64,000 bases of DNA from Campylorhamphus procurvoides (taxonomy: Eukaryota; Chordata; Aves; Passeriformes; Dendrocolaptidae): NCBI GenBank assembly GCA_013396655.1, contig WBMV01000093.1, positions 715,885-779,884 of the forward strand, given 5' to 3'. This document shows positions 48,053 to 59,539 of this stretch, in pieces. The notes under the pieces are model-generated. The model was not told the origin of the DNA and did no database searches. It saw only the letters and a program-made list of their open reading frames with translations. Made by a program: the position numbers and the translations under genes. The stretch's first letter is position 1. Each line of letters begins with the position of its first letter.

Positions 48053-50689
48053 GCCGAAAGAAATGGGGCTGACCTGTGCCTCGCTCTCTCTTCAAACACC
48101 AGCTCCATTCACAGCTCTCAGCACTGCAGACCTTTATCAGCAGCAGGTCTGCCTTACCCAGGGCACCACCGAGATATTATGTCTAATTCCAGAGGCAGAG
48201 AAAACACAGGCTCTTGGGAACGCTGCTCCCCCTCCACATCCACGAGCCCTGGGGAGCCACCGGCTCCAGGCACACAGTGCAATCACACAGCAGCCAAAAA
48301 TGACACCCTACCTACACATACACACACCCACAGACACACAGGGAAAATTGCTAACAAAGATGCCAGCTAATGACACATTTTAATAGAATTAGAGCAGACC
48401 CTCCCCACCCTCCTGGCCAGCCCCAGCCCCATGGCCAGCAGCCCTTCCCATTAACCTTTCTCTGCCCCTCGCAGCATCGAGCTTGTTTTGACCTTGTTCC
48501 TGGCTGACCTTTCATTGAAATCCAACATTTGCAGCAGTCCTGGAGACTGACCCATCCCCTGCAGCCTTGCAGCCACGATGGGTTTGGTGCAGGGTCTGAA
48601 ACACAGGACACCTTGTTCTCGCCGCAGTGCCCGATCCTCACTGCCCTCCACCCACACCCAGAGGGGCTGTGACATTACCCAGACAGTTTACAACTGCTGC
48701 TGTATGTTCAGTTATTAAAAGGAAATCCTGAGGGATGTCTCATTATTGTTATGATTACTGTTCTGCACAGAGGCTGTCAAAAAGGGACAATCTCAGATGT
48801 GCCTGCGAGCAGAGCACCCGGCACAGCAGCCCCAGACCAGCCTGGAACCCCCACACTGGGAGGGCAGCAGATTAAAGGGGCCTTTCAGGGCTGTGATTCC
48901 CTGTTGGAAAAGCAGTTTCCTGCTGGATTTTCAGAGTGAGTGATGGTGTTTAACACAAGTGTCTGTGGGGGACCGTGGGCTCCTTAAGCATCTCTGACAA
49001 GTCCTGACTCCACAGACTTGCACTGCAGAGACAAAATCATCTTCATGCACAGGAGGAAGCTCTGACCTGCATAATATTTGCTCTGCAAAATAAACCTGCT
49101 CTATTTTTATTTATTTGTAAAGAAAAATAGAGAAGTGAACCCAGAATAAAGTTCTCCTTTGAAGGATTACAGGAAAACCCATCAGGAGGAGGAAAAGTCC
49201 TTCCGAAAAGGGCAAAGTCCCAACTTCCACAAAACTGGTTTGACACAGCAGTGCAGTGAACACAGCAATTCAGACTCCCAGGAGCACAGAGAGAGCAGTT
49301 TAACAGAGTTTCCTCCTTTCCCCCTACAGTAATAACACAAAGCTGCAAACAGCCTCCTGGTTCCAATCTCTGCTGTGCATTCCCTATGACCTCCCCCATC
49401 GACTTCCATGGGGGCTCAGGTGTCAGAGATGATAACTGAAAACCACATTTGCCAGGGAAGGTCCAGGTAGGATTATGATGGGGGGGGAAGGAAAAACTTA
49501 TGATTAAAAAAAAGATTGACTGAAAGTTCAGCTCAAAAATGGTTAAAGTTTCCAACTTGGCAAAGGGAGATATTAATACAAAAATAATAATCCCCTAAGA
49601 AAGTTCATAAAAATGATTCTGTAACTCACAAATAAAGGGGCATAGAAAAATTTGCTTCCTGAGAACTTCCCCTATTGTACAAGCACAGTGTACATTAGAA
49701 AAAACCAAGGTGGCTGCTGAGAAGTGGCAATGTCAGTAGCTGAGGATGAGACACACCAAATGCTTCAGAAGCAGGTGAATTTGTTATTGAGCAGATCTGG
49801 TGATGGTCCCACACATACTGCAGGCAGAACTCCCTGGCTGCCTCCCCAGGATTCATCTGCCCACACCAGAGACACAAAACCCACTGCTGGGGCTTGAGAC
49901 ACTGGGATGAACCTCCACCTGCCCCAAAACACCCCCCAAGGGCACGAGGGAGATGCAGACCCTGCCAGCACACACAGACCAGCACTTGCCATGCCAGGGA
50001 ACATTCTGCTGACAGAGAAAAATTGGGTTTTTTCATTTTTTTTTTCCCCCCTGACCCTTATTTCTCCTGAGATATGGAGCTTGAACACCTCAACATTTAA
50101 GGATCATCAACAAAAGTCACAAATAGCTGTATTTTTAAAAATTGCTTTAACATTTTAAACCCCCAAATGTCATCCAAAATAACTGCATCCAGCTTGAAAA
50201 GATGGCATTTTTCACTTTGCAGATGTCCAGTGGAAGACCTGGGCAGGGTTTATTGTCTTGCTTTCAAACAGCATCATTTCAGCCTTGCAATGCAAACTTT
50301 TCTTCCTTCAGAGGTGTGTAGTGACCAGAGAGGAGGAGACACTCTGAGCCCAAGGGATCTGAAGCTATTCCACTCCGTCCTTAGGGAACCAGAAAGACCC
50401 TCTGGGTGAGAGACAGACACAAAAGCCACCAACCACTTCCAGTGAGAGCAGAAGGCAGGAACCCAACCACATGCTGAAGAGCAGTGAACTGCTGGCCACA
50501 TCCAGCAGAGCCCCTGCCCTGCTCCTGCTGCTGCACTGTCCTCCAGCCCCTCCTAGAACTGAGATAATCCGGCCTTTAAATGGGGTTCACAGCACCTGAC
50601 CCCAAATGCACAGAGCAAGGGAAGGCAGGAGGAGCAGGGTGGCGTGTCAGGTGTTGGGGTGAGATGCTCTTTCAATACCTGGTAGGTTT
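48053..50689. other. Noncoding DNA between the two direct repeats, left part
   Basis: If the direct repeats were LTRs, gag-pol-like frames would be expected here, but the frames present (for example 48063-48383 plus, 49043-49555 minus) have no retroviral domain. A CA-rich patch lies near 48310-48342, a G run near 49479-49487 and a T run near 50036-50045. The sequence just right of copy A (TGGGGCTGACC at about 48064) bears only slight resemblance to a tRNA primer site. Confidence 0.5.
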
Positions 50690-50960
50690 TGAAAAGCCTT
50701 TTTATGCACTAGATCCCCCTTCTTTTTTTTAATACTATGAGGACAAAACTGCACTTATGAGGGAAAGGAGTATAAAAAAGGTAATAAACATTTAATGATC
50801 CAATAATTGGTTGTATCAGAGTAATCACTGTTCAGTAATTAACTCCCATTCCCGCTTGCTCATTTGATATTTTCTGTACCCTTTGATAGGTTCCTGTGAC
50901 TAGCAGCATTCCTTAGAAACTCTTACACTGAAACCTTTTGATGAAGCTAAAAAGCAACCA
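50690..50960. other. AT-rich block, candidate conserved noncoding element
   Basis: Unique AT-rich sequence with TTTAATGATC near 50791, CCAATAATTGG at 50800-50810 (nearly palindromic), AATCACTGTTC and AGTAATTAACTC words. Its presence between the direct repeats argues that the interior is old host DNA, not a transposon body. Conservation is untested. Confidence 0.25.
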
Positions 50961-52845
50961 CACCATTAATCACTGCACACGTCCCAGTGGCTTTCAGCCT
51001 CTGCCTTCCCTCCCTCGCATCCCTCCTCAGCCACCTCTAACACAGCCACTTGGCCCGAGGATTTGAGATTTTCTCCCTTGTTTCTTCATGTTCCCGCAAA
51101 AAATGGATAAGCTACACATTTTCTGTTCCAAAGGGTTAGTGGGAAAGCACACCAACATAAAATTACATCTTGAAAGATAACAAAAAAATAATTACATTGC
51201 AGTGTCAGGGAAGAATACAAGGAACAGCTGGCATGTTGTTGCAATGCAAAACTAGAATTAAGTTTAGTGTCACTTCCAACTAACTGCCCGTGGTAAGCAA
51301 TAGCAGAGGCACTGGGCTCCTGCCACAGCCTTCCACAGCCAGCCCTTTCTTATCCAACAGCCACACAAAGCAGTGGGAGAGCAGAGAGTTCTGGCACAGC
51401 TTCATCCCGAGCACGGCAATCCCACCCCAGCTTAGGAAGGAGGGCAAGGGCTCAGCTTTATCCAAACAGGTACTTCTCCAACCCTGATCCTAAATCTAGC
51501 TAACTGTGGTAAGTATTTTAAGGCAAACTCATATAATGCAAGGAGGCTTTATTTATGGTCTTTAGACATTAAAAAATACATTACACAATTTACTTCTCTA
51601 GAGTAACAGCTCTGTGATTTAACAGCTCTAAATTTGTATAAGAAAAATGATGATAAAGAAATGCTGACTCCTAATTTTTTCTGCAGAGCCAAGTAAAGCC
51701 ATGGCATTTCTTTATACTCAACGCTTATTGCAGCCAGACATTTGTTCAATCAGAAGTTCTTTCTCAAGACAAATATCTGCTGAAGTTAGAACTAGTAAAG
51801 CTATTTTTCCCTGTATGGATCCTTTCCCCTATATTTATTTTCAGATAGCACCATTTCATACCAAATCAGATCTGATGCTTGCAGTGGAGCTGCCTTTGCC
51901 TGCCAGGAACTGAGTATGAGGTGCTTTCCTTCCAAAACATACACACACCTCCATCAGCACAGACCACAGAGCAGTAACTTCTGCCTCAAAGGTTTTACAA
52001 ATCAGGGTCACAGAAGAATGCAGAAGAAAAAAGATGTTCTTCAGAAGTCAAATATTCTGCCCCAATTGTCAATATTATGCAAAATGCTGGTATTGCAAAA
52101 TCGTATTTTTAACTGCTGCCATGTAAGTTAATGGAAGGCAGTCAGCACAAGGAATACTGATGCTGAACATGAAATACCAAGTTAGACAAAAGCACACACA
52201 TGGAGCAGTCAATTGAGCCCTGCAATGGCCAGGGGGATTTCCTAAGGCACAGGGGGCTGGAGCTAAGGCATTCCCAGAGCTGAACTGGAGGGAATGGGAG
52301 CTGTTTGTATGTTACTCAGGCACTTGAAGGCATTAGAAGTGATGGGAAGGGAGGGAAACAGGGAAACAGATTGAGAGGGGCAGGAAAATTAGAGAGAGCT
52401 CCTTGCCATTAATGGAAAAATAACTGCAGAGTGTTGTAACAGATTTCTCCTCTTTTGTATGCATAGGAATATTTATTTAATCAATGTTCTGTAACAAAAC
52501 AGGCCTCTGGTGAGCTATTGTGGAGAACGAACTCCATTCAGGGAGTGGTGATTTGAATCCTGCCACCTGTTTAGCTGGTACTGGAGAAAGCAACAATATG
52601 TGGCTGGAGAGGAGGAAGCTCCCCCAGAAGCTTCCCAGAGTAATGCCCCTTGCCAGGGAAATGTTGAAGGCATATCACTGCTGGGAATTCTGCAAGCAAA
52701 GCTGCAAAGTTCACCATTTCTCTTAGTGAGATGTAAAATTCAGTCCCATTCAGCAGAGACTTCAGCCTGTCAGGGTTTCCACTGGCACTGTATGTTACAC
52801 CCAGACCTGGACCTGTGCTTGAATCCAAACTCATACAACCTTTTC
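50961..52845. other. Noncoding DNA between the two direct repeats, right part
   Basis: No gene or repeat family is recognised. The stretch 51500-51850 is AT-rich. No polypurine tract precedes copy B, which an LTR element would need. Confidence 0.5.
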
Positions 52846-53223
52846 CATTTGGTGGGCCAGGTTACTGCATGGCATCCAGCAACAATACCAGAGCAGAGAT
52901 TTCCCCACCTGTCCAAAACCCAACAAAATCCCAAACATCACCAGGTCAGGAGAGCATTGCAGCCTGCTCTTGGGTTGATTTGGAGCAGGGGAGGATTTTG
53001 CTTATTTGCTCTTGGGCCTGCAAAGGAAGGGCAGAGGAATCCACAATGCTCTGTCGTCTCTGTGCACCATGAAAATTAAAATCCCCAGTGCACCCCAGTG
53101 CTTTTGCCTCTGCATTGTAACAAACTGTGAACTTTATCTTGTACAAAGGATGATTACAAAGGCAAAATTCAGTTCAAGCTCTATGTTTTCACAGGGATAC
53201 TGAGAATAAAAGGTGTAAACAAC
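52846..53223 (+). repeat. Direct repeat copy B of an unidentified ~380-bp sequence
   Basis: This is the second copy (378 bp) of the sequence at 47666-48052, starting 5180 bp further right in the same orientation. Bases 52916-53094 match copy A exactly and 53136-53223 match the end exactly. Between them a patch reads CCCAGTGCTTTTGCC where copy A has a different, longer stretch. The left 70 bp holds most of the substitutions. No target-site duplication is evident at the outer edges. The AATAAA near the right end is retained. Confidence 0.9.
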
Positions 53224-53879
53224 CACCATCCTCCCTGCAGACACATGACCAGGCAGAGGACAGCAAACAAACCCAGCCTCCTGCCAGTTAGTTATTTCAG
53301 TCCCACTGTTACTGGTGTTCCCCCAGCCAAGCTGCCTAATGGGGCTTTTCCAGCATGGCCAGAGATGCTCTGGCACATGGCCCTGTCCTGCATCCCACGG
53401 GGTGATGCTGAGCTGCACCAGGAGGCAGAGTTTGGAAGGCGCCTTGGCCGGGCACTCCAGGAGCTGCCACACCACCAGCCTCAACCTTCTGAAGGTCCCA
53501 AACCAAACCAATCCCAAGCCACTCTCCCAAGCTTCCCCTCAAAATAAAGTATTCTTTAAAAACAAGTACTGCTAGGAAGCTTCACACTAAGGATATATTT
53601 CTTACATACCTTATAACATCCCACCCCTGATTGCACTTCAAGAGGGACTGATTTGAACATTTGCATAAATGAGTCCTTAAATAGAGGCCTGACAAGAACC
53701 CACTGCAAAACCTGGGAATATCACTGAGAGCTTCTCACCAGACCAAGTGTCTCTCTCGTTTCTGCACTGTTTGCTGCAAACACACACCATACACAGGCAC
53801 TTTGTGTTCACCTTACACAAACCTTATCAAAAAGCAACTTTGTTCTTAAATTTGTTACACCAGGATTAAAAACCCCCAG
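53224..53879. other. Unique noncoding DNA, nothing seen
   Basis: Frames at 53134-53575 overlap on both strands (up to 127 codons) without domains. No repeat family is recognised. Confidence 0.5.
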
Positions 53880-54340
53880 TATTTATTTCTTTTTATAGGC
53901 CAGTTAGTACCCGAGATATACATGTTTTATGACATATTACACCTGCAGACCTTGGCATTAATGACAGACCTAATTTGTTTATCACCGTCACAGCTGCCAG
54001 AGTTAGTAATCCATCCTTTAACATTTCTTCTAGGCAAAATGAGAGTTTCTTCCCTATTTTGCAATGGATTTAAGGAAAGGTATTATCATAAATAGCCCTG
54101 ACAACCACCACAACTGGGACAGATAATGTTGTAAGTGATTTAAAGCTGAAGCAAGCCATAACTACGCAACACCAATTTTTACACACTTAAAAATCCTAAC
54201 AGAATAAAATAGATACAGCAATAATCAGAGTTTCTCCGTGTGCACATCCACATCAGATTTCCTTAATGAAGTTCACTGTTGTCAACAATTTAAAGGCAAA
54301 ATTATAGCTTTATTTTAAAAGGTGGTTGACAATAACACAA
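53880..54340. promoter_or_regulatory. AT-rich block with homeodomain/MEIS words, candidate enhancer
   Basis: Long AT-rich unique block. The palindrome CATTAATG at 53956-53963 overlaps the MEIS/TGIF core TGACAG at 53962-53967, an arrangement seen in HOX-MEIS sites, and CTAATTTGTTTATC follows at about 53970 (with a forkhead-like TGTTTA). GACAGATAATG near 54117 and further TAAT words continue. No coding signal. Conservation is untested. Confidence 0.27.
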
Positions 54341-54512
54341 GTGCTTTCAGTTATTTAAATAAGTGTTCTTGCCAGGTCCCTGCTTCATATGTATAGGCAT
54401 TGGTGCTTTGAAGTTCTGCAGTAAAATTATGTAGATATTTTATGTTAACCACTTACTACTTGAGCATCCTGCAGATGCTAATTAAGTAGCCAGGCAGTCT
54501 CTGAAGAGGGAC
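54341..54512. other. AT-rich unique DNA
   Basis: Continuation of AT-rich unique sequence between the enhancer-like block and a SINE remnant. Nothing specific is seen. Confidence 0.4.
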
Positions 54513-54585
54513 AGCATTATTAAACCCATTTTGCAGACAGAAAAACTCAGCTACAGCAAAACTAATACTCCAGCTCAAGGTGATC
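54513..54585 (-). mobile_element. MIR-type SINE remnant, reverse orientation
   Basis: The plus strand reads CATTATTAAACCCATTTTGC, then AGACAGAAAAACTCAGCTAC and a later CTCAAGGTGATCCC. This follows the antisense MIR order (ATTATTATCCCCATTTTACA, GATGAGGAAACTGAGGCACA, TGCCCAAGGTCACAC). Divergence is high, as expected for an element older than birds. Confidence 0.55.
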
Positions 54586-56297
54586 CCTAAGCACATATTT
54601 TGACTTCACACTAAATGCTACCTCACACACCAGCATTGTCCCCATACACATGCTCTTCTCAGCCAAGAAACCCAAACCAACACGGCTGGGTGCAGCCCCT
54701 GCCCTGAGCACACACACAGATCCAAGCCCCAGTCCATCCCTACTCAGCATGACCCCAAAGCAGGTGCTCACGTGGGGAGGGAAGGGAGCAACTGCTCCAA
54801 GGTTATGAAAGATGATTGTGCTTACACAGAAACCAGCCCATGTCTCCCAAGGACCAGCTCAGCATCTTAATTAAGAGTGTGTTCGAAAGTCAAGAGATAC
54901 CAAAAGAGTTGTTTTGGAAGGGATCTGAGCAAACCCAAATGCAACAGCGAGTGCACGTGGCAAAAATGAAGGAGGCAATCGGCCAAGCAAGCCCCAGTCT
55001 GCCTCGAGGTCCCAGCTGTGCAGAGCACAAAAAGGAAGAAAAACGCAATAACAAAACTACAAAAGAAGGATGATCTTAATGTATATTATCCCCCCCACCC
55101 TCCAGTTTTATCCTTGCATTGGTATAAAGAGCATGAGCATCACTCCAGGCTGGGGAAAGGCTGTGCCACATCTATGCCATGTACATCCCACAGTGAGAAC
55201 TGGCCTTTGCTGAGAGAGCCATTGCAGACCCCCCACCCACCCCAGAAAATCCACACCTGACACCATGAGGGCAGGAATAAAGCTAAGAGATGAACAGACT
55301 ACCCTATACTCTGAAATGCATGGAGCTGGGCAGTGTAAAATATCTTTGCATATGAACACAAAACAAATATCTAAAACGTTGAAAGTAGAGCCCAGCATGG
55401 AGGACTTAAAAAAACCCACCCTTAACATTTCAAAGCCAATTTTGTGGGGTTTACATTCTGTATATTTTATCATGTTCTAACTTGCACTTCATGCTAAGAC
55501 TTCTTGAAAGTCTTGCCAGTGTAGATGGTGAGCCCTGAGCAAGCCCTGCAGGGTGAGGTGGGAGCATGGCCCTGGCACATCCTGTGTACTGTGGCACAAG
55601 AGGTATCTCCTTTCCCCACGTATTAGAAAGGATATTATGTCAAATATCTTCAATAAACAAACAAACCCTTCCCAAACCTATAACATAAACCAACACAGTC
55701 AAGTGCAGCCTATCCACACGAAAACGTGGTGACCCACACTCTAACAACGTAATCTAATCCTTGAACTAAAGACAGTTTAATGCCTTTACAAATCCATATG
55801 TTTTCTAATACCACCATTGCTGTCAGCAGACTACAGGAGCGCCTCTTTGAAGATGGAAGGAAAATGACAAAGCACATCATTGTGAAGGCAATTATATGCT
55901 GCAGTAACCATTTTACAATGGCCCATATGGGCTGTATTTCAACAACGCAATTTCCAAATCTGCCTTAGCAAACATATATCTCTGCCCCAATCCCAGGTAG
56001 GTTTTGCAAAACAAAATAAGCCTGCAGCCAGAACAAATACAAAATATGGATAACAGATGTAAAAATATGCCAACAAGAATACCAGAGCAATTTTTTTTGT
56101 CCGAGTACCAAACAAAGAGAGCAGCCACAGCAGACCTTGCGAGGCCATTCACAGCAAAGCTGCCCATTGAAGGGACTTACAGAGACCTGGGTTTATCAGA
56201 AATCTGATTATCCACTCGCGTGCTTCCCTCTGCAGCTGCCCAATTCACTGCTGCAGTCGCCAGCCCATCCACCTCCCCAGGGACCACAGGGCAGGGC
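54586..56297. other. Unique noncoding DNA, no gene seen
   Basis: Frames at 55018-55480 and 55913-56207 overlap on both strands and lack domains. Parts near 55630-55980 are AT-rich. No repeat family is recognised. Confidence 0.55.
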
Positions 56298-56330
56298 AAC
56301 TGCAATCCCAATTTAGAAGGGATTGCAGTT
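56298..56330. repeat. Perfect 12-bp inverted repeat with 9-nt loop
   Basis: AACTGCAATCCC at 56298-56309 and GGGATTGCAGTT at 56319-56330 are exact reverse complements around AATTTAGAA. Pairing does not extend outward. The stem is too short for a typical microRNA precursor. It could form a stable hairpin in a transcript or a dyad protein-binding site. Confidence 0.85.
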
Positions 56331-56416
56331 AAAATCAGATGTGAACCAAGGCTGTGCAGGCTTACTCCAAATTCTCTCTGACATCCAGGACCAGGGTCTA
56401 AATGAAGGGAACTGGG
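56331..56416. other. Short unique spacer
   Basis: Nothing specific is seen between the hairpin and the A-rich tract. Confidence 0.4.
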
Positions 56417-56520
56417 GAAAAAAACCCAAACAACAAACAAACAAAAAAAACCCCCAAAAATCCAAACCAAATCAAACAAAAAACATGAAAAAAAGAAAAA
56501 AAAAACAACGAACAAAAAAA
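56417..56520. repeat. A-rich low-complexity tract, CAAA-type
   Basis: About 100 bp made almost only of A and C with runs of A and CAAA/CAAAA words. It could be a retroposition tail with an eroded body on its left, but I recognise no body. The minus-strand frame through it (Phe/Val-rich) is an artefact of composition. Confidence 0.85.
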
Positions 56521-57479
56521 TCCTGTCCTCGCCCTCCTGAGAGCTGCAGTTTCAGACGTGTTTTGTTTCCCTGGCTGTGGTACTGGGGCTGTGCCACCAC
56601 CCCAGCATCACCTCCAGCCCAGTCCCTCTGCGGGCACAGGGCAGCGAAACTGCAGCTCCAGCCCAAAATCTTTCCCTCCTCTTGGTGGAAGAGCAGGAGC
56701 CAGGGTTGAGGATTTCAACATCACAGGGTTTTCCAGTGATGGAAAAGCTGTACTCCAGCAAAAAAGTGGGTTTAATTGTGCTGCTTTTCAGTAATCCCCT
56801 GCAGTGGTCCCTTGCTTTTGGAGGCTCTGGGATGGACACCTGTTCTGGGATATCTCTGTTCCAGTGGCACAATCTTTTAGGGGTAAGGACAACCAACCAG
56901 ACAGACAGGGGGTGCAAAGAACCCAGAAGGGCCACACACTGGGCCTACAGGCAGAATCCCAGTTGCAGGACACCAGTTGGACAGACCTACACACATTAGT
57001 ACCAGCCATAAGGACAGGAACAGACATGAACATCTTTCTCCCAGAAGTGACACAGCAGTAAAAAATGCCTTAAGCTGCCTATAACAAAGACAGAAATGGT
57101 AAAGGTGAAAATTTACAAGTTCATTGTCAATTCATTAACAACAAACCAGCTGCATCATATATCTTACATTTCAGTGCCAAGGGCAGCAAACAGAGGATAT
57201 CATGCCAGGCACACACACACAGCATGGAGCAAAAACACACCAGCACGAGGGAAATGTGGAACTGGCTATGCAGTAGCCAGGTCCTGCAAAGTGCATGATC
57301 CAGTTCTTATCATTGTCAGCTCCTCAAAATGATCCACTGAAGCTGGGCAAGAGCATTTCAAAGACTTTAATCCATGTGAAATATTACTTCCTGGAACCGG
57401 AAATTCAATCCCTAGCAATGAAAACAAAGGCACAGTCATAAATGCACCTTTCAACTCGGCCAATATAGCCATATTTAGG
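56521..57479. other. Unique noncoding DNA, no gene seen
   Basis: Frames of 127 and 140 codons overlap on opposite strands at 56552-56999, with no domain. A short CA run lies near 57211-57222. No repeat family is recognised. Confidence 0.55.
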
Positions 57480-57830
57480 CTCATGCTCTCTCAAAAAAAA
57501 TCCTTTGCTCATTAATATAGAGTCAACTTGAAATGATTGCTGTAATTGCAGTTAAAAAATTAATCATGTTTTGAGATAAATGCAGATAAAAGCATGTTTT
57601 ACTAATTATCTTTTGAAGCTTCCGCTCATGAAAGATTAAAGGTGGAAGAAAAGTTGTTGAAATATTGAAGACAAAAATCCTACCATTTGAAATCACTTTG
57701 AAGCCACGTACCTCAAATGATTGATCCTTAATGTCCAGATGTACTAAAAAAGGAGTCTCTTTAATTCAGAAAAAGTCTAACAAAACATGCCTGACGAAGC
57801 CTTTATGCAGTCAGCTCCCTGGAAATCGGG
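57480..57830. promoter_or_regulatory. AT-rich block with SOX/homeodomain/GATA words, candidate enhancer
   Basis: Unique AT-rich block. CCTTTGCTCATTAATAT near 57502 places a SOX-like CTTTG next to a homeodomain ATTAAT. ATTAATCATG follows near 57569, two GATA words (GAGATAAA near 57573 and CAGATAAAAG near 57583) and CTAATTATC near 57602. The density of motifs and the lack of repeats resemble developmental enhancers. Stops in all frames exclude coding. Confidence 0.28.
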
Positions 57831-58899
57831 GTGTTTAGCAGTCCCTGCTCTGCAGAACTCCAGCCCACAGCTGGATTTTCTTCTGGTTCATCCCCAACTG
57901 GGACAAAGGACTCAAGCCCAAATTCAAAATTCAAGAATTTAGACTTCATTTTGCTCTCCATTTTGCTGTAGTATCAACCTACTTATAAGTAGTTTTACTA
58001 ACCTGAGCAACCACCTGAGAAAATGCCACCAAACCCACAAAAGGTGAGACTTTTCACACTCAGGGAGGAGCTGGAGGTACCCCCATCAGGGATTTAACAG
58101 AACCTCCATCACCAGCCGTGGGATTATTCACAAGCCACATTAAGACCTGTTTCCAGCCCCAGGGCATTTAAGGGAATGCAGGTTATCTGGGGTGCAAGTT
58201 ACCCAAAAGCAAGGCTGGTGCTTTGATTCACAGCCCTGGAACTAACAAGGCAAGTAATTCCCTTCCTGCTCCATACCACTAGTCTATTTTACATCAGCAG
58301 TTTGCAGACTGAGCATAATTTCGAGAGCAAATCTATTGACCACAGGTTGAAATGGATGTCCACAACTCCACTGGAAACATTTTAGGCTTCTACCAATTGA
58401 AATAAGTTGAAAAACACTATGACATAAAATTGTTAGAATACTTTACAGCCATTTCACAGACCTAGTACAGATTCCCACATCTGAATTGGTGCAAATGTGC
58501 ACATTTCAGGAGAAGTTTCCTTAGTGGCCACCCCAGTCACCTGCAGCATGAGAGAACCAAACCCTGGTGTTACAGCAGAGTTTCCAAAAGCATTTAACTG
58601 CACTCAATGCTACAGAGTACCAATGCCAAGGACTCCTCAGACCTCTGCAGTTTCAAGAGATGAGGCAGATCTGAAATGGTGCAGCTGACCCCTCTTTCCT
58701 AAGGGAAGGATCCCACTGTAAAGAACATTATTCCCCAGCAGCCCCTGCTCTGGATTTCTCCTTTCCCCTCACCCTGTATTGCTCTGTCCCCTCTTCCCAT
58801 CACGAAGCAGAGGTGATACCAAATTATTAAATTCTACCCTTGCTACAGACCTGAGCAGGGCTAAGTAAACGATTAAATAGTTGGGTTTTTCATAACCAC
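57831..58899. other. Unique noncoding DNA, nothing seen
   Basis: No gene or repeat family is recognised. The 63-codon frame at 58497-58688 has no domain. Confidence 0.55.
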
Positions 58900-59160
58900 A
58901 CATCCAAGGAAATTTGCCAATGTCTTTTTATTTGCATATCTGGCAGACTGCCCCAGACAACTAATACATAAGTGACAGCATACAGGTGTATTAGTTTAGA
59001 GTTTGCCTTTAATCTAGAGGTGTCAATTTGCTTCTGTTTTAATTACATCCATCTTGATATGTTATTACAACCTCATGAAACTTCTTCATTATGTGAATGG
59101 CTATAAATACACACACATGACAAACAGTTGTTATAAATTTTCTGGTTCAGCAGTGAAGGC
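58900..59160. promoter_or_regulatory. AT-rich block with octamer and MEIS words, candidate enhancer
   Basis: A perfect octamer ATTTGCAT (POU site) lies at 58930-58937, and a MEIS/TGIF core TGACAG at 58973-58978. TAAT-type words (CTAATACATA, TTAATTACATCC) follow, and a consensus TATAAATA at 59102-59109. The block is unique and AT-rich. It resembles a developmental enhancer; conservation and target are unknown. Confidence 0.28.
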
Positions 59161-59204
59161 ACAATATTTTAGCCCACACATCATGTACATTTGAAATTGC
59201 AGTG
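59161..59204. other. Short unique spacer
   Basis: Nothing specific is seen. Confidence 0.4.
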
Positions 59205-59253
59205 CTCCCTCTCTTTCTACCCCCTCCCATTTCCCTTCCTCCTCTTTTCTTTC
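59205..59253. repeat. Polypyrimidine tract, 49 nt with two interruptions
   Basis: C and T only, apart from single A bases at 59219 and 59229. On a plus-strand transcript it could act as a PTB-type binding tract. It could also favour a triplex. No acceptor AG with an exon follows. Confidence 0.75.
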
Positions 59254-59539
59254 ATCCAATACCAAAATACTTTTCCGCCTATGCTTAATGGATCGTCTAA
59301 AATTCCTTCTCTAGTAGCAGCATCCCAGTACGAACACTATCAGCTTACAGAGCCATTTCAGCCCATGTGTCCTTCTGGGCTGTGCCTGTGTGAAAATCTG
59401 TTTGTCATTAGGCAAATATAAGAAGATTGCACTGAGGTCTTATAAACATGCAAAGATCCACTTTTGTAGCTACATAATTCACTGAGTTTTTCAATACACA
59501 TTCTGAGGTTGAAAACTTGGCAAATCCATCCACCAGATG
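59254..59539. other. Unique noncoding DNA, nothing seen
   Basis: No gene or repeat family is recognised. The minus-strand frame at 59358-59696 (112 codons) has no domain. Confidence 0.5.

Noticed and set aside
48310..48342. CA-rich stretch considered as a microsatellite
   Set aside because: It is short and broken; I mention it only within the surrounding interval.
49043..49555. 170-codon minus-strand frame between the direct repeats, considered as part of an LTR element
   Set aside because: It has no gag, protease, reverse transcriptase or integrase motif.
47666..53223. Complete LTR retrotransposon with paired LTRs
   Set aside because: No target-site duplication, no convincing primer site or polypurine tract, no coding remnants, and AT-rich host-like DNA inside. 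Kept only as an alternative in the finding.
56417..56520. Minus-strand hydrophobic frame through the A-rich tract (112 codons at 56177-56515)
   Set aside because: The Phe/Val-rich peptide is produced by the T-rich complement of a low-complexity tract.
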